From NCBI RefSeq assembly GCF_900108015.1, contig NZ_FNVP01000003.1:192162-256161 (forward strand): a stretch of DNA of 64,000 nucleotides, written 5' to 3'. Shown piece by piece: positions 24,848-34,161 of this stretch. Position 1 is the stretch's first letter. Each line of letters opens with the position of its first letter. The notes under the pieces were generated by a model. The model saw nothing but the letters and a program-made list of their open reading frames with translations, searched no databases and was not told where the DNA came from. The DNA comes from Flavobacterium urumqiense. GTDB lineage: Bacteria; Bacteroidota; Bacteroidia; Flavobacteriales; Flavobacteriaceae. Made by a program: the position numbers and the translations under genes.

Positions 24848-26557
24848 ATGAGCTTAAAAGAAAAATCAGAACAGTTAAAAGAACTTATTTCCACTTATGA
24901 CGCCCAATGGCTATTGGGAGATTTATCGTTTTTGATGCATTGTGGTCCTGAACGCGCCCATGATCAACTTGGCCAGCTTTCTTCCCCAATGAGACAACTT
25001 TATTATTTGGCTGGATTAAATGTTTCAACGAATAAAAATAATGGTCATGATTATGTATACTGTCCTGCAAAATGGGCTGAAATAGTTAGACTACTAAACG
25101 AAATAGAAATAAATTATCTTGAACAACTTTTAGAATTCGATGAAAATGATGATGCTATAGAATGGAAAAAAATAAGAGATGTAGTAGTACCATCTTTCTT
25201 ATCATACTTCAACGTTGGACCATTAAATTTCGAAGAACAAATAATCAATTGGGTTGATGATTTATTCACACACTTTGACGATCATTTGGAAAAAGAATTT
25301 GGCATAAAAACAAATGATTTTATTTTATTTTATGAAAGTTTAGATAGAGTTGTACAAAATAATTTTCAAGGTCATACAAGCAATGCCGAAATACTTAGAG
25401 AAAATTGGGCTGATTATACTAATATTGAGTCAGGCATAGATCACAGTTTACCCGCCTTTTTAAAAGAAAGTATACCAAAAGATTTTGAAATCATGTCAAA
25501 GTTTATGATTGATTACGGGATGAAAGATCGCTTCTACCCTAAAGAACTTGTCACGGAAAATCTTTCACTAGATACAATTAATAAGATAATTGGATTTATA
25601 TCCATTAAAAGAGAAGAAAGAGCATTTACATATTATACAGAAACTAACCCCGGAAACCCGCTTTATGATTTTCCAATATTAAATCTTGAAAATGGGATTT
25701 ACCAAGTTTTTGAAGTAAAACAAGTTATACATTCAATTAATAATTGGTTAGAAAAAGAAGTGACAAAGACCAATGATAGATTGGACAAGTATTTGAAATT
25801 GAAAGGAAATTTATTGGAGAATAATATCATTGATTTATTCAAGAAGTTTTTTGGGAATGACATAATTGTATTTGAAAGTTATTACAGTAATGGTTGCGAG
25901 CAGGATGTATTGGTTATTTGGCAAGAGTATGCTTTTATCATTGAAGCTAAGGGTTATAATCTAAGAGAGCCTTTTAGAAATCCTGAAAAAGCATTTGTAA
26001 GAATTAAAGATGACTTTAAAAAAAGTATTGGCTATGGTTACGAACAAACATCTCGTATTGAAAGCATAATTTTTCAAAACGAACCTCTAATAATACAAGA
26101 CCATCAGGGTAAAATTATTAAAACAATTGATACTAATACTATTAAAGACTGCTTTTCAATCATTGTTAACATTAATTCTTTTGGATTAGTGCAAAATGAT
26201 TTGTCGTATTTATTAAATATAAAAGAAGAAGATTTATATCCTTGGGCGGTTAAATATTATGATCTTGAAATTTTTATTTTAACAATGATAGCACAAGGAA
26301 AGAAACCACATTTTTTTATTGATTTTCTTTTATTTAGAGAAAATTTACATGGCAAAATATCTTGCTCAGATGAATTGGAAATTTGCGGTGGCTATTTGTC
26401 AAAAAAAATTAATCCAAAAGGAGTAAAATATGTTGATACTTTTAAAACGGAGCCAGAATATGGAGACATATTTGATGACCAATATAGAAAAACAATGGGT
26501 TTCAAAAATGAAAAAAATCTATATATAAAACAGAGTGGAAAGTATATGTTTTGGTAA
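24848..26557 (+). CDS. Unknown protein with PD-(D/E)xK nuclease-like C-terminal domain
   Basis: This 569-residue protein is not recognised in its first 300 residues. From about residue 315 a restriction-endonuclease-like pattern appears: KLKGNLLENNIIDLFKKFF (helix with Glu), then GCEQDVLVIW with Asp (about 353) and FIIEAKGY with ExK (about 365-367). This is the order of a PD-(D/E)xK active site of the NERD/Mrr-like kind. The gene has its own predicted promoter and is the first of four plus-strand genes that look like a defence cluster. Nuclease action on invading DNA or RNA is inferred. No signal peptide or membrane segment is present. Confidence 0.65.
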   Translation: MSLKEKSEQLKELISTYDAQWLLGDLSFLMHCGPERAHDQLGQLSSPMRQLYYLAGLNVSTNKNNGHDYVYCPAKWAEIVRLLNEIEINYLEQLLEFDENDDAIEWKKIRDVVVPSFLSYFNVGPLNFEEQIINWVDDLFTHFDDHLEKEFGIKTNDFILFYESLDRVVQNNFQGHTSNAEILRENWADYTNIESGIDHSLPAFLKESIPKDFEIMSKFMIDYGMKDRFYPKELVTENLSLDTINKIIGFISIKREERAFTYYTETNPGNPLYDFPILNLENGIYQVFEVKQVIHSINNWLEKEVTKTNDRLDKYLKLKGNLLENNIIDLFKKFFGNDIIVFESYYSNGCEQDVLVIWQEYAFIIEAKGYNLREPFRNPEKAFVRIKDDFKKSIGYGYEQTSRIESIIFQNEPLIIQDHQGKIIKTIDTNTIKDCFSIIVNINSFGLVQNDLSYLLNIKEEDLYPWAVKYYDLEIFILTMIAQGKKPHFFIDFLLFRENLHGKISCSDELEICGGYLSKKINPKGVKYVDTFKTEPEYGDIFDDQYRKTMGFKNEKNLYIKQSGKYMFW

Positions 26558-26824
26558 TGCGAGGAATAAAAGCTACTACAACAGATCTGGCCAATTGGCT
26601 TGGTTTCTTTCGATCTAAGATGAAGCATAACGCTCTGCACTTATCCGCCGTTTGAAAATATGAAGCGTTTACGCTTTATTTAAAGTCGTTTTATACCTGC
26701 CAAATTGTTCATTAGCCGAAAAATTAGGTACTCATAATCCGCCACATCGACCAGAGATCAGCCTTTTATGCGAAATGTTATCCAAGGATTACGATAATTA
26801 AAAATTACTAATATAAATAAAAAG
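26558..26824 (+). pseudogene. Possible gene remnant between two island genes
   Basis: Two short coding-like pieces are separated by stops and frame changes: RGIKATTTDLANWLGFF (from 26562) and SLAEKLGTHNPPHRPEISLL (ending in a stop near 26801). Neither has a start codon in a sensible place. The composition resembles protein-coding DNA more than the surrounding gaps do. I do not recognise the parent family. It may equally be chance open sequence. Confidence 0.25.
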
Positions 26825-27559
26825 ATGGAAAAAGTCGAAGGTAGTACAAAAATTTGGTTTGGAGTTCTTAATGCCGTACTTAAAATTCCGGGAGCAAAAA
26901 TAAATAGAACGCAGTTTCTAACAAATAATTTATCTAAATATTGTACTGCTGATCAACTACAATTAGTAATAGAAATAGGGACTGGCAAAGCTGGAATAGA
27001 TATAGAAATACTTGATAAAATTGCAAATAGTTCAATAAAGCTTCATACAATTGCAGCAACTGGAACATCGGCTGCAGCCGGATTTCCTGGTGGCTTTGCA
27101 ATGCTTGGAACCGTTCCAGGAGATTTAATTCAGTATTATTACCACGTAATTATTGTTTCCCAAAAACTAGCTTATGTATATGGATATCCAGAATTGGAGG
27201 GAGATGCAGACGACGATTTTCTGGCAATGCTGACACTATTTATGGGCGTAATGTCTGGGGCAAAAGCTGCTAATTTAGCACTAGCAAAATTATCCAATGA
27301 ATTAGCTAAAGAAGTAGTTAAACGATTGCCTAGAAAGGCATTAACAAAATATGGAATTTTTCAAATATCTAAACAAGTTGCAAAGTGGTTTGGGGTTAAA
27401 ATGACTAAAGAGTCATTTTCAAGAGGCATTTCAAAATTGATTCCAGGAATTAGCGCTATTATCTCAGGAGCTGTTACTTTAGGAACGTTTTTACCTATGT
27501 CTAATCGGTTGAAAAAGAATTTAAGGTCTAGTATGCTTCCTAAAAAGGACTTCGCCTAA
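26825..27559 (+). CDS. EcsC-family-like membrane-associated protein
   Basis: This 244-residue protein resembles the EcsC family. A Gly/Ala-rich core, AATGTSAAAGFPGGFAMLGT, is followed by VPGDLIQYYYHVIIVSQKLAYVYGYPEL, the typical P-x-D helix and YG segment. A later amphipathic region (GISKLIPGISAIISGAVTLGTFLPM) fits membrane association. EcsC-like domains occur in several phage-defence systems and are thought to act at membranes. Here the gene stands between two nuclease-like genes, 175 bp before the Roco gene. A toxic or effector role is inferred. Confidence 0.6.
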   Translation: MEKVEGSTKIWFGVLNAVLKIPGAKINRTQFLTNNLSKYCTADQLQLVIEIGTGKAGIDIEILDKIANSSIKLHTIAATGTSAAAGFPGGFAMLGTVPGDLIQYYYHVIIVSQKLAYVYGYPELEGDADDDFLAMLTLFMGVMSGAKAANLALAKLSNELAKEVVKRLPRKALTKYGIFQISKQVAKWFGVKMTKESFSRGISKLIPGISAIISGAVTLGTFLPMSNRLKKNLRSSMLPKKDFA

Positions 27560-27734
27560 TAACATTGGCACCACGGTTTTGGTTTTCAATTGATTTGGGC
27601 CTACCTCATTTAGAAAATCAGAAAAGAATGAGAGTTGAAATTTGAAATCCTTTTTTACCATAATTATAAATAATAAATTTTGAACTAACTATCTTCATAA
27701 AGTTGAAAGTTAGAATAAAAAACAATCAAAGAAC

Positions 27735-30512
27735 ATGAAGCCACACATCAAGGATAAACTGAAAGATTTAAGATCTAACACTAATAAAGTACAACTAACA
27801 ACCGGCAGACTAAAGGAGGTTCCAAACGAGCTCAAAATTTGTACTAGGATTAAGTATCTTGATTTATTCGGAAATTCCATTCACGAAATTCCCGACTGGT
27901 TCTTCCAATTTAAAAAACTCGAACACCTAAGTTTGAAAAATAATTCACTTAAAACTTTACCAACTATTATATTCACAATTGAAAATCTTAGATACCTTAA
28001 CTTGGCGGATAATCAAATAAATGAAATAAATAGTCATTACTTTAGGAATTTGATGAGTATTGAAAAAGTTGATATAAGCTATAATCAAATAACATCAATT
28101 TCAGCAGAAAAAATTACATACTCAAAATGTGAAAGTTTAAGTATGAAGGGTAATAAATTGCAGGAATTTCCAACTGCTGTAAGTGATTGTGAGACTCTTG
28201 AGAAATTAGATTTATCTGAGAACAAGATAAGTTTAATAGAAGACGATGCTTTTGATAGGTTAGAGAACTTAATAGAACTTGATTTAAGCTTCAATGAGCT
28301 TACTTATTTACCAACTAGTATTGGCAAACTAAAGAAGCTAAGGAGGTTGAATTTAAGCGGAAATAAGATTAGTTCTTTGCCGAAGGAATTTGAAAATCTT
28401 ACTTCACTCGAGTTCTTAGATTTTGATAATAATCCCATCGGAAGAGTACCAGTAGAAATTTCCTCTCAAGGAGTTTCAGGAATTATAAACTATTATTTAT
28501 CGCTTGGTGATAATGTACAGTTATTTGAAGCAAAATTGCTAGTTGTTGGACAAGGCAATGTTGGAAAAACTTACTTAATAAATCGTTTGATACATAATTC
28601 AATTCCCGAAACGTATTCTACAGAAGGAATTGACATAAAAACGTGGAGAATTGAAACACCTTCCTCACCTGACTTTAGAGTTAATATTTGGGACTTTGGC
28701 GGTCAAGAAATTTACCATTCAACTCACCAATTTTTTTTAACAAATAGATCACTTTATTTATTAGTTTGGGAGGCACGAACAGATCAACATCTTATTAGTT
28801 TTGATTATTGGCTTAATGTCATCCGTCTTCTGAGCAATAATTCGCCAATAATAGTTGTGCTCAATAAAATTGATGAAAGAATCATCAACATTGATGAAAA
28901 ATCTCTTAAAACAAAATTCAAAAATATCGTTTCATTCCATCAGGTTAGTGCATGTACTGGTCAAAATATTGATTTACTTACCACTCAAATTGGAAGTGAA
29001 ATTAATTCATTGCCTCTTATTGGGGACAAGCTTCCTAAAGTGTGGTTAGATATAAGAACAATACTAGAAACTCTGGAAGCAAATTATATTTCAGCGGACG
29101 AATATTTAAGCATCTGTAATCAGCATGGTTTGTCAAATAAAAGGGCACTTTTTTTAAGTCAATACTTTCATGATCTTGGTGTTTTTCTTCATTTTCAGGA
29201 AGATAATTTGTTAAGAAACATATTGTTTTTAAAGCCCGAATGGGCAACAAATGCAGTATATAAAATTCTTGATTCAAAAGATGTCATTAACCGTAATGGT
29301 GAATTCGACCCTAATATGTTAGACAGTATTCTTGACGATTTTGAGCGTGACAAGCGTCCATACATAGTTACACTGATGAAGAAATTTGAGTTATGTTTTG
29401 AGGTTGAACAAAATGTTTTTCTTATTCCAGAATTACTAAAACCTGAAAAACTTGAATTTGATTGGGATTATAAAGATAATTTGCGCTTTGAATATCATTA
29501 TGACTTTATGCCAGCGGGTATTATGGCTCGCTTTATTGTAAGAACAAGAAATTTAATATATGATAAAACCTTTTGGAAAAATGGAGTAATTATTCAAAGG
29601 GAAAATACACGTGCTTTGATTACTACTGATCAATATTCTAGAAAACTTTTCATTTGGATTAATGGTAACAATGCTTCCTTTTTACTTGAAATTATAAGAA
29701 AAGAATTGAATGATATTCATCAATCTTTGAACTATCCGGATGTTCCTGAAAAAATTCCTTGTAATTGCCCAGAATGCATTAATTCAAAGAGTCCGCATCT
29801 TTTTAATTATACTTTTGTAAAAAGAATAGGCACTGACAATACTTTCAAAACAATACCTTGTGAAATAAGTGCTACAGGAGTAAATGTTCATAAACTTCTT
29901 GGACTTTATAAAATTGATAGTCAAGAACCTGAAAATAATCCTATCTATTCACTTGATAAAATCCTAAATGATCTTATTGAAGTAGGATCAAGAATTCTTG
30001 AGCGAAAGTTTCAAAAGAAAATTGAGGACCTTGTTAATGATGATATTGTTGATTTGTTAAGAACCAAAGGGCATAATATCTCAGATCAAACACGGTCTGG
30101 GCTTTCAGGTAGTGGTAAAGGAGCCGGCGAATTAGATATCATGATTAGGATGACCAATGGAATTCCGGTTACCATCATTGAATGTTTTAGACTTGAAAGT
30201 TGTGGTCCAAAGAACACTGTAGTTGCAGAGCATATGACAAAACTACTTTCAAAATATGATACACATGAGCTTAAACGCAAATTTATAGTTGTATTTGGTG
30301 AGGCAGAAAGGTTTGATAACTTATGGACCAATTATATGCAATATATAAAAGATCTGAATTCTAATAGTGATTATGGTGAAAAGTATCCTATCTCGGGTTT
30401 TAGCGTAAGAGATGATCTTCATAGCTTTGCAAATATGAAAGTCGGTATTTCTAGACATGACAACAATGGGGATTCAGTTGAAGTTGTGCACGTAATGTTA
30501 AATATGAAGTAA
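27735..30512 (+). CDS. Roco protein: LRR - Roc GTPase - COR, with nuclease-fold-like C-terminus
   Basis: This 925-residue protein starts with about nine leucine-rich repeats (residues 25-250, e.g. LDLSENKISLIEDDAFDRLE). Roc GTPase motifs follow: G1 GQGNVGKT (about 272-279), G3 WDFGGQE (about 317-323) and G4 NKID (about 376-379). A COR dimerisation domain spans about 435-690 (FLKPEWATNAVYKIL, then DFMPAGIMARFI). The last 150 residues include GAGELDIMI and TIIECF (about 798-818), resembling a PD-(D/E)xK-type core with Asp and Glu but lacking the expected Lys. A Cys set (NCPECINS) precedes it. GTP-controlled sensing by the LRR with a C-terminal effector is inferred. It has no signal peptide, so it acts in the cytoplasm. 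Confidence 0.85.
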   Translation: MKPHIKDKLKDLRSNTNKVQLTTGRLKEVPNELKICTRIKYLDLFGNSIHEIPDWFFQFKKLEHLSLKNNSLKTLPTIIFTIENLRYLNLADNQINEINSHYFRNLMSIEKVDISYNQITSISAEKITYSKCESLSMKGNKLQEFPTAVSDCETLEKLDLSENKISLIEDDAFDRLENLIELDLSFNELTYLPTSIGKLKKLRRLNLSGNKISSLPKEFENLTSLEFLDFDNNPIGRVPVEISSQGVSGIINYYLSLGDNVQLFEAKLLVVGQGNVGKTYLINRLIHNSIPETYSTEGIDIKTWRIETPSSPDFRVNIWDFGGQEIYHSTHQFFLTNRSLYLLVWEARTDQHLISFDYWLNVIRLLSNNSPIIVVLNKIDERIINIDEKSLKTKFKNIVSFHQVSACTGQNIDLLTTQIGSEINSLPLIGDKLPKVWLDIRTILETLEANYISADEYLSICNQHGLSNKRALFLSQYFHDLGVFLHFQEDNLLRNILFLKPEWATNAVYKILDSKDVINRNGEFDPNMLDSILDDFERDKRPYIVTLMKKFELCFEVEQNVFLIPELLKPEKLEFDWDYKDNLRFEYHYDFMPAGIMARFIVRTRNLIYDKTFWKNGVIIQRENTRALITTDQYSRKLFIWINGNNASFLLEIIRKELNDIHQSLNYPDVPEKIPCNCPECINSKSPHLFNYTFVKRIGTDNTFKTIPCEISATGVNVHKLLGLYKIDSQEPENNPIYSLDKILNDLIEVGSRILERKFQKKIEDLVNDDIVDLLRTKGHNISDQTRSGLSGSGKGAGELDIMIRMTNGIPVTIIECFRLESCGPKNTVVAEHMTKLLSKYDTHELKRKFIVVFGEAERFDNLWTNYMQYIKDLNSNSDYGEKYPISGFSVRDDLHSFANMKVGISRHDNNGDSVEVVHVMLNMK

Positions 30513-30650
30513 TGGAACTTTTTAACTAAAAGCTGACGATTAGTTTGGCTCAATAATATTTTACTTGCGTGTTTGAATTTACATGTTAGAAGATGCTAAA
30601 GCTGCTTTAAGAAATTGGGGCATTATAGTTTAATGGAATGAGCATTTTTA

Positions 30651-30712
30651 TATATTTGGCTTCAATCCTAATGGAAAGGTTTGGGAATAAAAATCCCAAA
30701 CTTCTTGAAGCC
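30651..30712 (+). promoter_or_regulatory. Predicted -7 box followed by a nested leader hairpin
   Basis: TATATTTG (30651-30658) matches the -7 consensus. Directly overlapping its end, GGCTTCAA (30658-30665) pairs perfectly with TTGAAGCC (30705-30712), and inside this GTTTGGGA (30679-30686) pairs with TCCCAAAC (30694-30701). A transcript starting here would begin with this two-tier hairpin, 65 nt before the gene at 30777. No T-tract follows, so it is not a typical terminator for the Roco gene. Confidence 0.5.
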
Positions 30713-30776
30713 GGTGTTACATTATAGCCAATATTGCCGCAGAATCGAAGAATTCGTAACATAATACTAGTAGAAA

Positions 30777-31517
30777 ATGTATTTAGAAAAAATAGATGTA
30801 GTTAAATTATCAAAAATAGTTCTAGCCCATCTTTCTATAATGGATTATGAACAACATCGCGGCTATTCGTCTGTACAACTTATTTTTCCTATGAAAATAC
30901 AAGCGAATGGAACGAAACATAAGGATAGAATTTCAGAACAAGAGCTTCGTCTTTTATTTATAGAAGAATTTAAAGAAATCTATAAAGAATTTTTCTATTC
31001 TATTGAAACACCGACGATTTTCAAACATTCTTTTGGAAAACTATATGAAGATATAAAATCAGATGGAAGTGGTCAATCCGCATCAATTGATATGTGTATT
31101 TTTAAGCGGGTTTCGGACAGATATCACCGAATTTTAAACATAGAATTTAAAAGTAAAAATCCTCAAATCAAAGGTATTGGGAAAGACGTTCTTAAGTTAA
31201 TTGCCGAAGAACATAATGGTGCGTTTATACACTTATTAGATAACAGTAATAAAGGAACCCTATGTAATGTAAATGAAACTGGTGTTTTTAACAAATTTCA
31301 CCATTCCTTTTCACGTTTTCAAGGAAATTGGATTAATGAACATAAGTCTATCCAATTAATAATTATTTCCTTAAAGCAAAAAATTATAATCCATCGCAAA
31401 ATAAAAAAAAGTGATTTAAAAAATCTTAAAAGCATTTTTTTTATAGAAAGTGGTTGTGGAAATATAGAAGATGTAAAAGGAAATGGCTGGATGACTGAAA
31501 CAATAATAAAAGAATAA
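30777..31517 (+). CDS. Small PD-(D/E)xK nuclease-like protein
   Basis: In this 246-residue protein, residues about 98-130 read SGQSASIDMCIF, then RILNIEFKSKN, giving Asp in a beta-strand followed by ExK in the next strand (EFK, about residue 123), as in PD-(D/E)xK enzymes. A helix with Glu residues (SEQELRLLFIEEFKEIYKEF) precedes it. The C-terminal half (HNGAFIHLLDNSNKG) is unassigned. No family name is known to me. It is the last of four plus-strand genes in the island and may be transcribed from its own promoter. A DNA- or RNA-cleaving role is an inference from the motif. Confidence 0.55.
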   Translation: MYLEKIDVVKLSKIVLAHLSIMDYEQHRGYSSVQLIFPMKIQANGTKHKDRISEQELRLLFIEEFKEIYKEFFYSIETPTIFKHSFGKLYEDIKSDGSGQSASIDMCIFKRVSDRYHRILNIEFKSKNPQIKGIGKDVLKLIAEEHNGAFIHLLDNSNKGTLCNVNETGVFNKFHHSFSRFQGNWINEHKSIQLIIISLKQKIIIHRKIKKSDLKNLKSIFFIESGCGNIEDVKGNGWMTETIIKE

Positions 31518-31705
31518 ATTACTGGCTATATCAGCAATTTGCGTTAATGACTTTAATCGATTTACCATAGAAAAAAAACTCATTGTATTCCAATTTTAAT
31601 CCTATGTTTATAAATGTCCGTGAAAGTCTCAACCCGGATTCCAAATTAATAATATAACATTCTACTTATTTTTAAAAGCAATTAATTAAATTAAAAACGC
31701 AAGTC

Positions 31706-31731
31706 AAAAGGAGTGACGAAAAGGAGTGACG
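31706..31731. repeat. Tandem 13-bp repeat near the island's right end
   Basis: AAAAGGAGTGACG occurs twice without a gap (31706-31718 and 31719-31731) and is followed by AAAA as if starting a third unit. It lies in the 350-bp gene-free stretch 31518-31867, between the last island gene and the TIGR02757 gene. Nothing else of note was seen in that stretch. Arm-type recombinase binding sites are one possible meaning. Confidence 0.5.
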
Positions 31732-31867
31732 AAAACTTCCTAAAACAACGTAAATCTGTATTAGAAAATACAAACACCCATAAACACTAGAATTATCATC
31801 ATCAGAAGGTTAGATTAAAGGATTCATAACCCTGAGGTCTTGATGTGACTTTAAATAAAATCTAAAA

Positions 31868-32641
31868 TTAGAATCCTTCAAAAATCCCCAATCCAAATAA
31901 GGCAAAATCATATTTTACCGGGTCAATCGGATCAAGTAGCCTTAAGCTGCAATCTAATTCATTTAGAGCTTTAGAATCGTTTTGATTTCGAGTCAGTAAG
32001 CCAAGCTTGCGTGCAACATTACCGGAATGCACATCCAATGGGCATGCTAATTTAGAAGGTGATATAGTTTTCCAAATACCAAAATCAACACCTTTATTAT
32101 CATTTCTGATCATCCACCTCAAATACATATTGATTCTCTTCGAAACTGAGCCTTTGGATGGATTTGCCACATGTTTTCGAGTTCTTTCCAAATGGGGAAT
32201 TTCAAAAAAAATTTTATGAAGTTCATAAATAGCTGGCTGTAAAGAATCTTCCGATTGATAAGAATCAAAGATAACTTCTAGTCCACCTTTAAAAGTGTAG
32301 ATGTATTTTAGTGCTTTAATAAAATGGATAAAGTCAACTGAATTAAACGTTCGATGCACAAATCCTTCCAATCGTTCCAATTGATAATCATTATAATTCA
32401 TTACAAAATCATACGGTGAATCACCTAACAGGTCCATCATTCGATGACCATTTTTAGTTATCATCTTTCGATTGCCCCATGCTATTGTTGAAGCTAAAAA
32501 TCCAGCAATTTCAATATCCTCTTTTAAAGAATAACGATGAGGAACACTTATTGGGTCTGGTTCAATGAAGTCAATGGTGTTGTATTGAAGGACTTTTGCA
32601 TCCAAAAAATCTTTTAACTCTAGTTTACTTAATTCTACCAT
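31868..32641 (-). CDS. TIGR02757 (DUF2400) family protein, complete copy
   Basis: This 257-residue protein is full length for the family. Conserved blocks include HRYSLKEDIEIAGFLASTIA, WGNRKMI, HRTFN, SKRINMYLRWMIRND and CPLDVHSGNVARKLGLLTR, ending KYDFALFGLGIF. The function is unknown, but the fold resembles HhH-GPD DNA glycosylases (PLDVHSGN helix-turn region). It has its own -7-like box TACATTTG (minus strand) just upstream, within the tail of the truncated paralogue. It is about 60% identical by eye to that paralogue, too diverged for a recent tandem duplication. It probably arrived with the island as a replacement copy. Confidence 0.85.
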   Translation of the reverse strand: MVELSKLELKDFLDAKVLQYNTIDFIEPDPISVPHRYSLKEDIEIAGFLASTIAWGNRKMITKNGHRMMDLLGDSPYDFVMNYNDYQLERLEGFVHRTFNSVDFIHFIKALKYIYTFKGGLEVIFDSYQSEDSLQPAIYELHKIFFEIPHLERTRKHVANPSKGSVSKRINMYLRWMIRNDNKGVDFGIWKTISPSKLACPLDVHSGNVARKLGLLTRNQNDSKALNELDCSLRLLDPIDPVKYDFALFGLGIFEGF

Positions 32642-32656
32642 TTCGTTGTGAGTCCT

Positions 32657-33241
32657 TTATATACGGGCAAATGTAAACAAATTTGCGCAATAATTATATA
32701 CTACCTTAATTACCTGCTTAAACATGTTAATTCGTTTAGCGGCTGAATTATTTAGCGGGTCTGAAATGTGTTTTTGTGTTCTGTGTTGATGTGGAATTTG
32801 AAAAAATATTTTTTTGAATTCATGAATACTGCTTTGGGTTGATGCTTTCTCCATTTCTTGAGATTGATGTTGGGAGAAAACAGCTTCTAAACCACCATGG
32901 TTTTCATAAATGTGTTTTAAACTTCTTATAAAACTGGCAAAATCCTGTCCGTTAAAAGTGCGGTGTACAAAAAATTCAAATTGCTCTAAGTCTTTTTCGC
33001 TGTGAGACATAATAAAATCGTAGGGTGCACTTCCCATCAGATCCATCATTCTATAGGAATTTTTGATAATCATTTTACGATTTCCCCAAGCAATAGTTGC
33101 GCTGAGAAAACCAGCGATTTCAATATCTTCCTTAATTGAAAATAAATGCGGGATTTGCACGGGATCACTTTCTATGAAATTGGGATTGTTGTACAATTCG
33201 ACTTTCTCGTCTAGAAAGGATTTTAGTTCGGAATGATTCAT
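32657..33241 (-). pseudogene. TIGR02757 family gene, 3'-truncated resident copy
   Basis: The first 169 or so codons match the family well (FSIKEDIEIAGFLSATIA, WGNRKMI, FVHRTFNGQDF, HISDPLNNSAAKRINMF). After MF the homology stops abruptly, and 19 unrelated codons run to a stop inside the promoter region of the next copy. The lost part holds the conserved PLDVHSGN segment, so the product is unlikely to work. It stands directly upstream of lolD, the expected chromosomal place for this family in flavobacteria. Disruption by island integration is the simplest explanation. Confidence 0.75.
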
Positions 33242-33300
33242 TTATTGTTTAAAGTTTAATGCTTAAAGTGGTTTTCGTTTCAAATGAACTTTAAACCTTT

Positions 33301-33963
33301 TTAATTACTAATCAATCCATCCACCATTACAAGTTTCCTGTCCGCCATATTTGCTAATTCTTCGTTATGGGTCACAATGACGAAAGTTTGTCCAAATTCA
33401 TCTCTTAATTTGAAAAATAGCTGATGCAAATTTTCAGCTGATGCAGTATCTAAATTTCCCGAAGGTTCATCGGCGAAAATGATTGCTGGTTTGTTGATCA
33501 ATGCTCTTGCAACAGCAACACGTTGTTGTTCTCCTCCCGAAAGCTCGTTAGGCTTGTGATTCATTCGATGGGAAAGGCCAAGATAAGTTAACAGCTTTTC
33601 AGCTTCAATCTCAGTTTCTTGTTTGGATTTATTGGCAATGAAAGCAGGAATACAAACATTTTCCAAGGCTGTAAATTCAGGAAGTAATTGATGAAATTGG
33701 AATATAAACCCTAAATTTAAATTTCTGAATTTAGACAAAGTCTTGTCATTCATCTTCAGAATATCTTCGTCATTGATTCGTAATTCGATTTCATTTTCAA
33801 TCGTAGGTTTGTCTAAAGTTCCAAGAATTTGCAACAGCGTTGTTTTTCCCGCCCCCGAAGCACCAACAATAGAAACAATTTCTCCTTTTTTGATATGTAA
33901 ATCAACCCCTTTCAAGACATGAAGTTGATCGTAATATTTATGTAAATTTTTGGCATGTATCAT
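33301..33963 (-). CDS. lolD: ABC transporter ATP-binding protein, LolD-like
   Basis: Starting at the ATG at 33963 ([20 protein letters not shown]), 220 residues; an upstream ATG would add nine unlikely residues. Walker A is GASGAGKTT, the signature is [15 protein letters not shown], Walker B is PAIIFADEP, and the H-loop is [10 protein letters not shown]. The [22 protein letters not shown] segment is typical of the LolD/MacB/FtsE group, which powers lipoprotein release or related MacB-type transport at the inner membrane. No permease gene is adjacent, so the partner is elsewhere. Flavobacteria commonly keep it beside the TIGR02757 gene. Confidence 0.85.
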   Translation of the reverse strand: MIHAKNLHKYYDQLHVLKGVDLHIKKGEIVSIVGASGAGKTTLLQILGTLDKPTIENEIELRINDEDILKMNDKTLSKFRNLNLGFIFQFHQLLPEFTALENVCIPAFIANKSKQETEIEAEKLLTYLGLSHRMNHKPNELSGGEQQRVAVARALINKPAIIFADEPSGNLDTASAENLHQLFFKLRDEFGQTFVIVTHNEELANMADRKLVMVDGLISN

Positions 33964-34161
33964 ATTAAAACTATTTTCACAAAGAAACAAAGATTTTAAT
34001 GATTATTAAATAGATACAATTTATATTTCCTTTCCACAAATTATAAACTTTAGTTAATAGGCAATAAACAGTCTCAATTATTAGATTAAATTTGATTTAA
34101 AATTTATTTTTATCCAAAGTCAGACAACTAAGTTTTTTTGGAAAACTAAAAAATTATAAAA

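Noticed and set aside
28855..29049. A 64-codon frame within the Roco gene
   Set aside because: It lies in another frame of the Roc domain, whose motifs fix the true frame.
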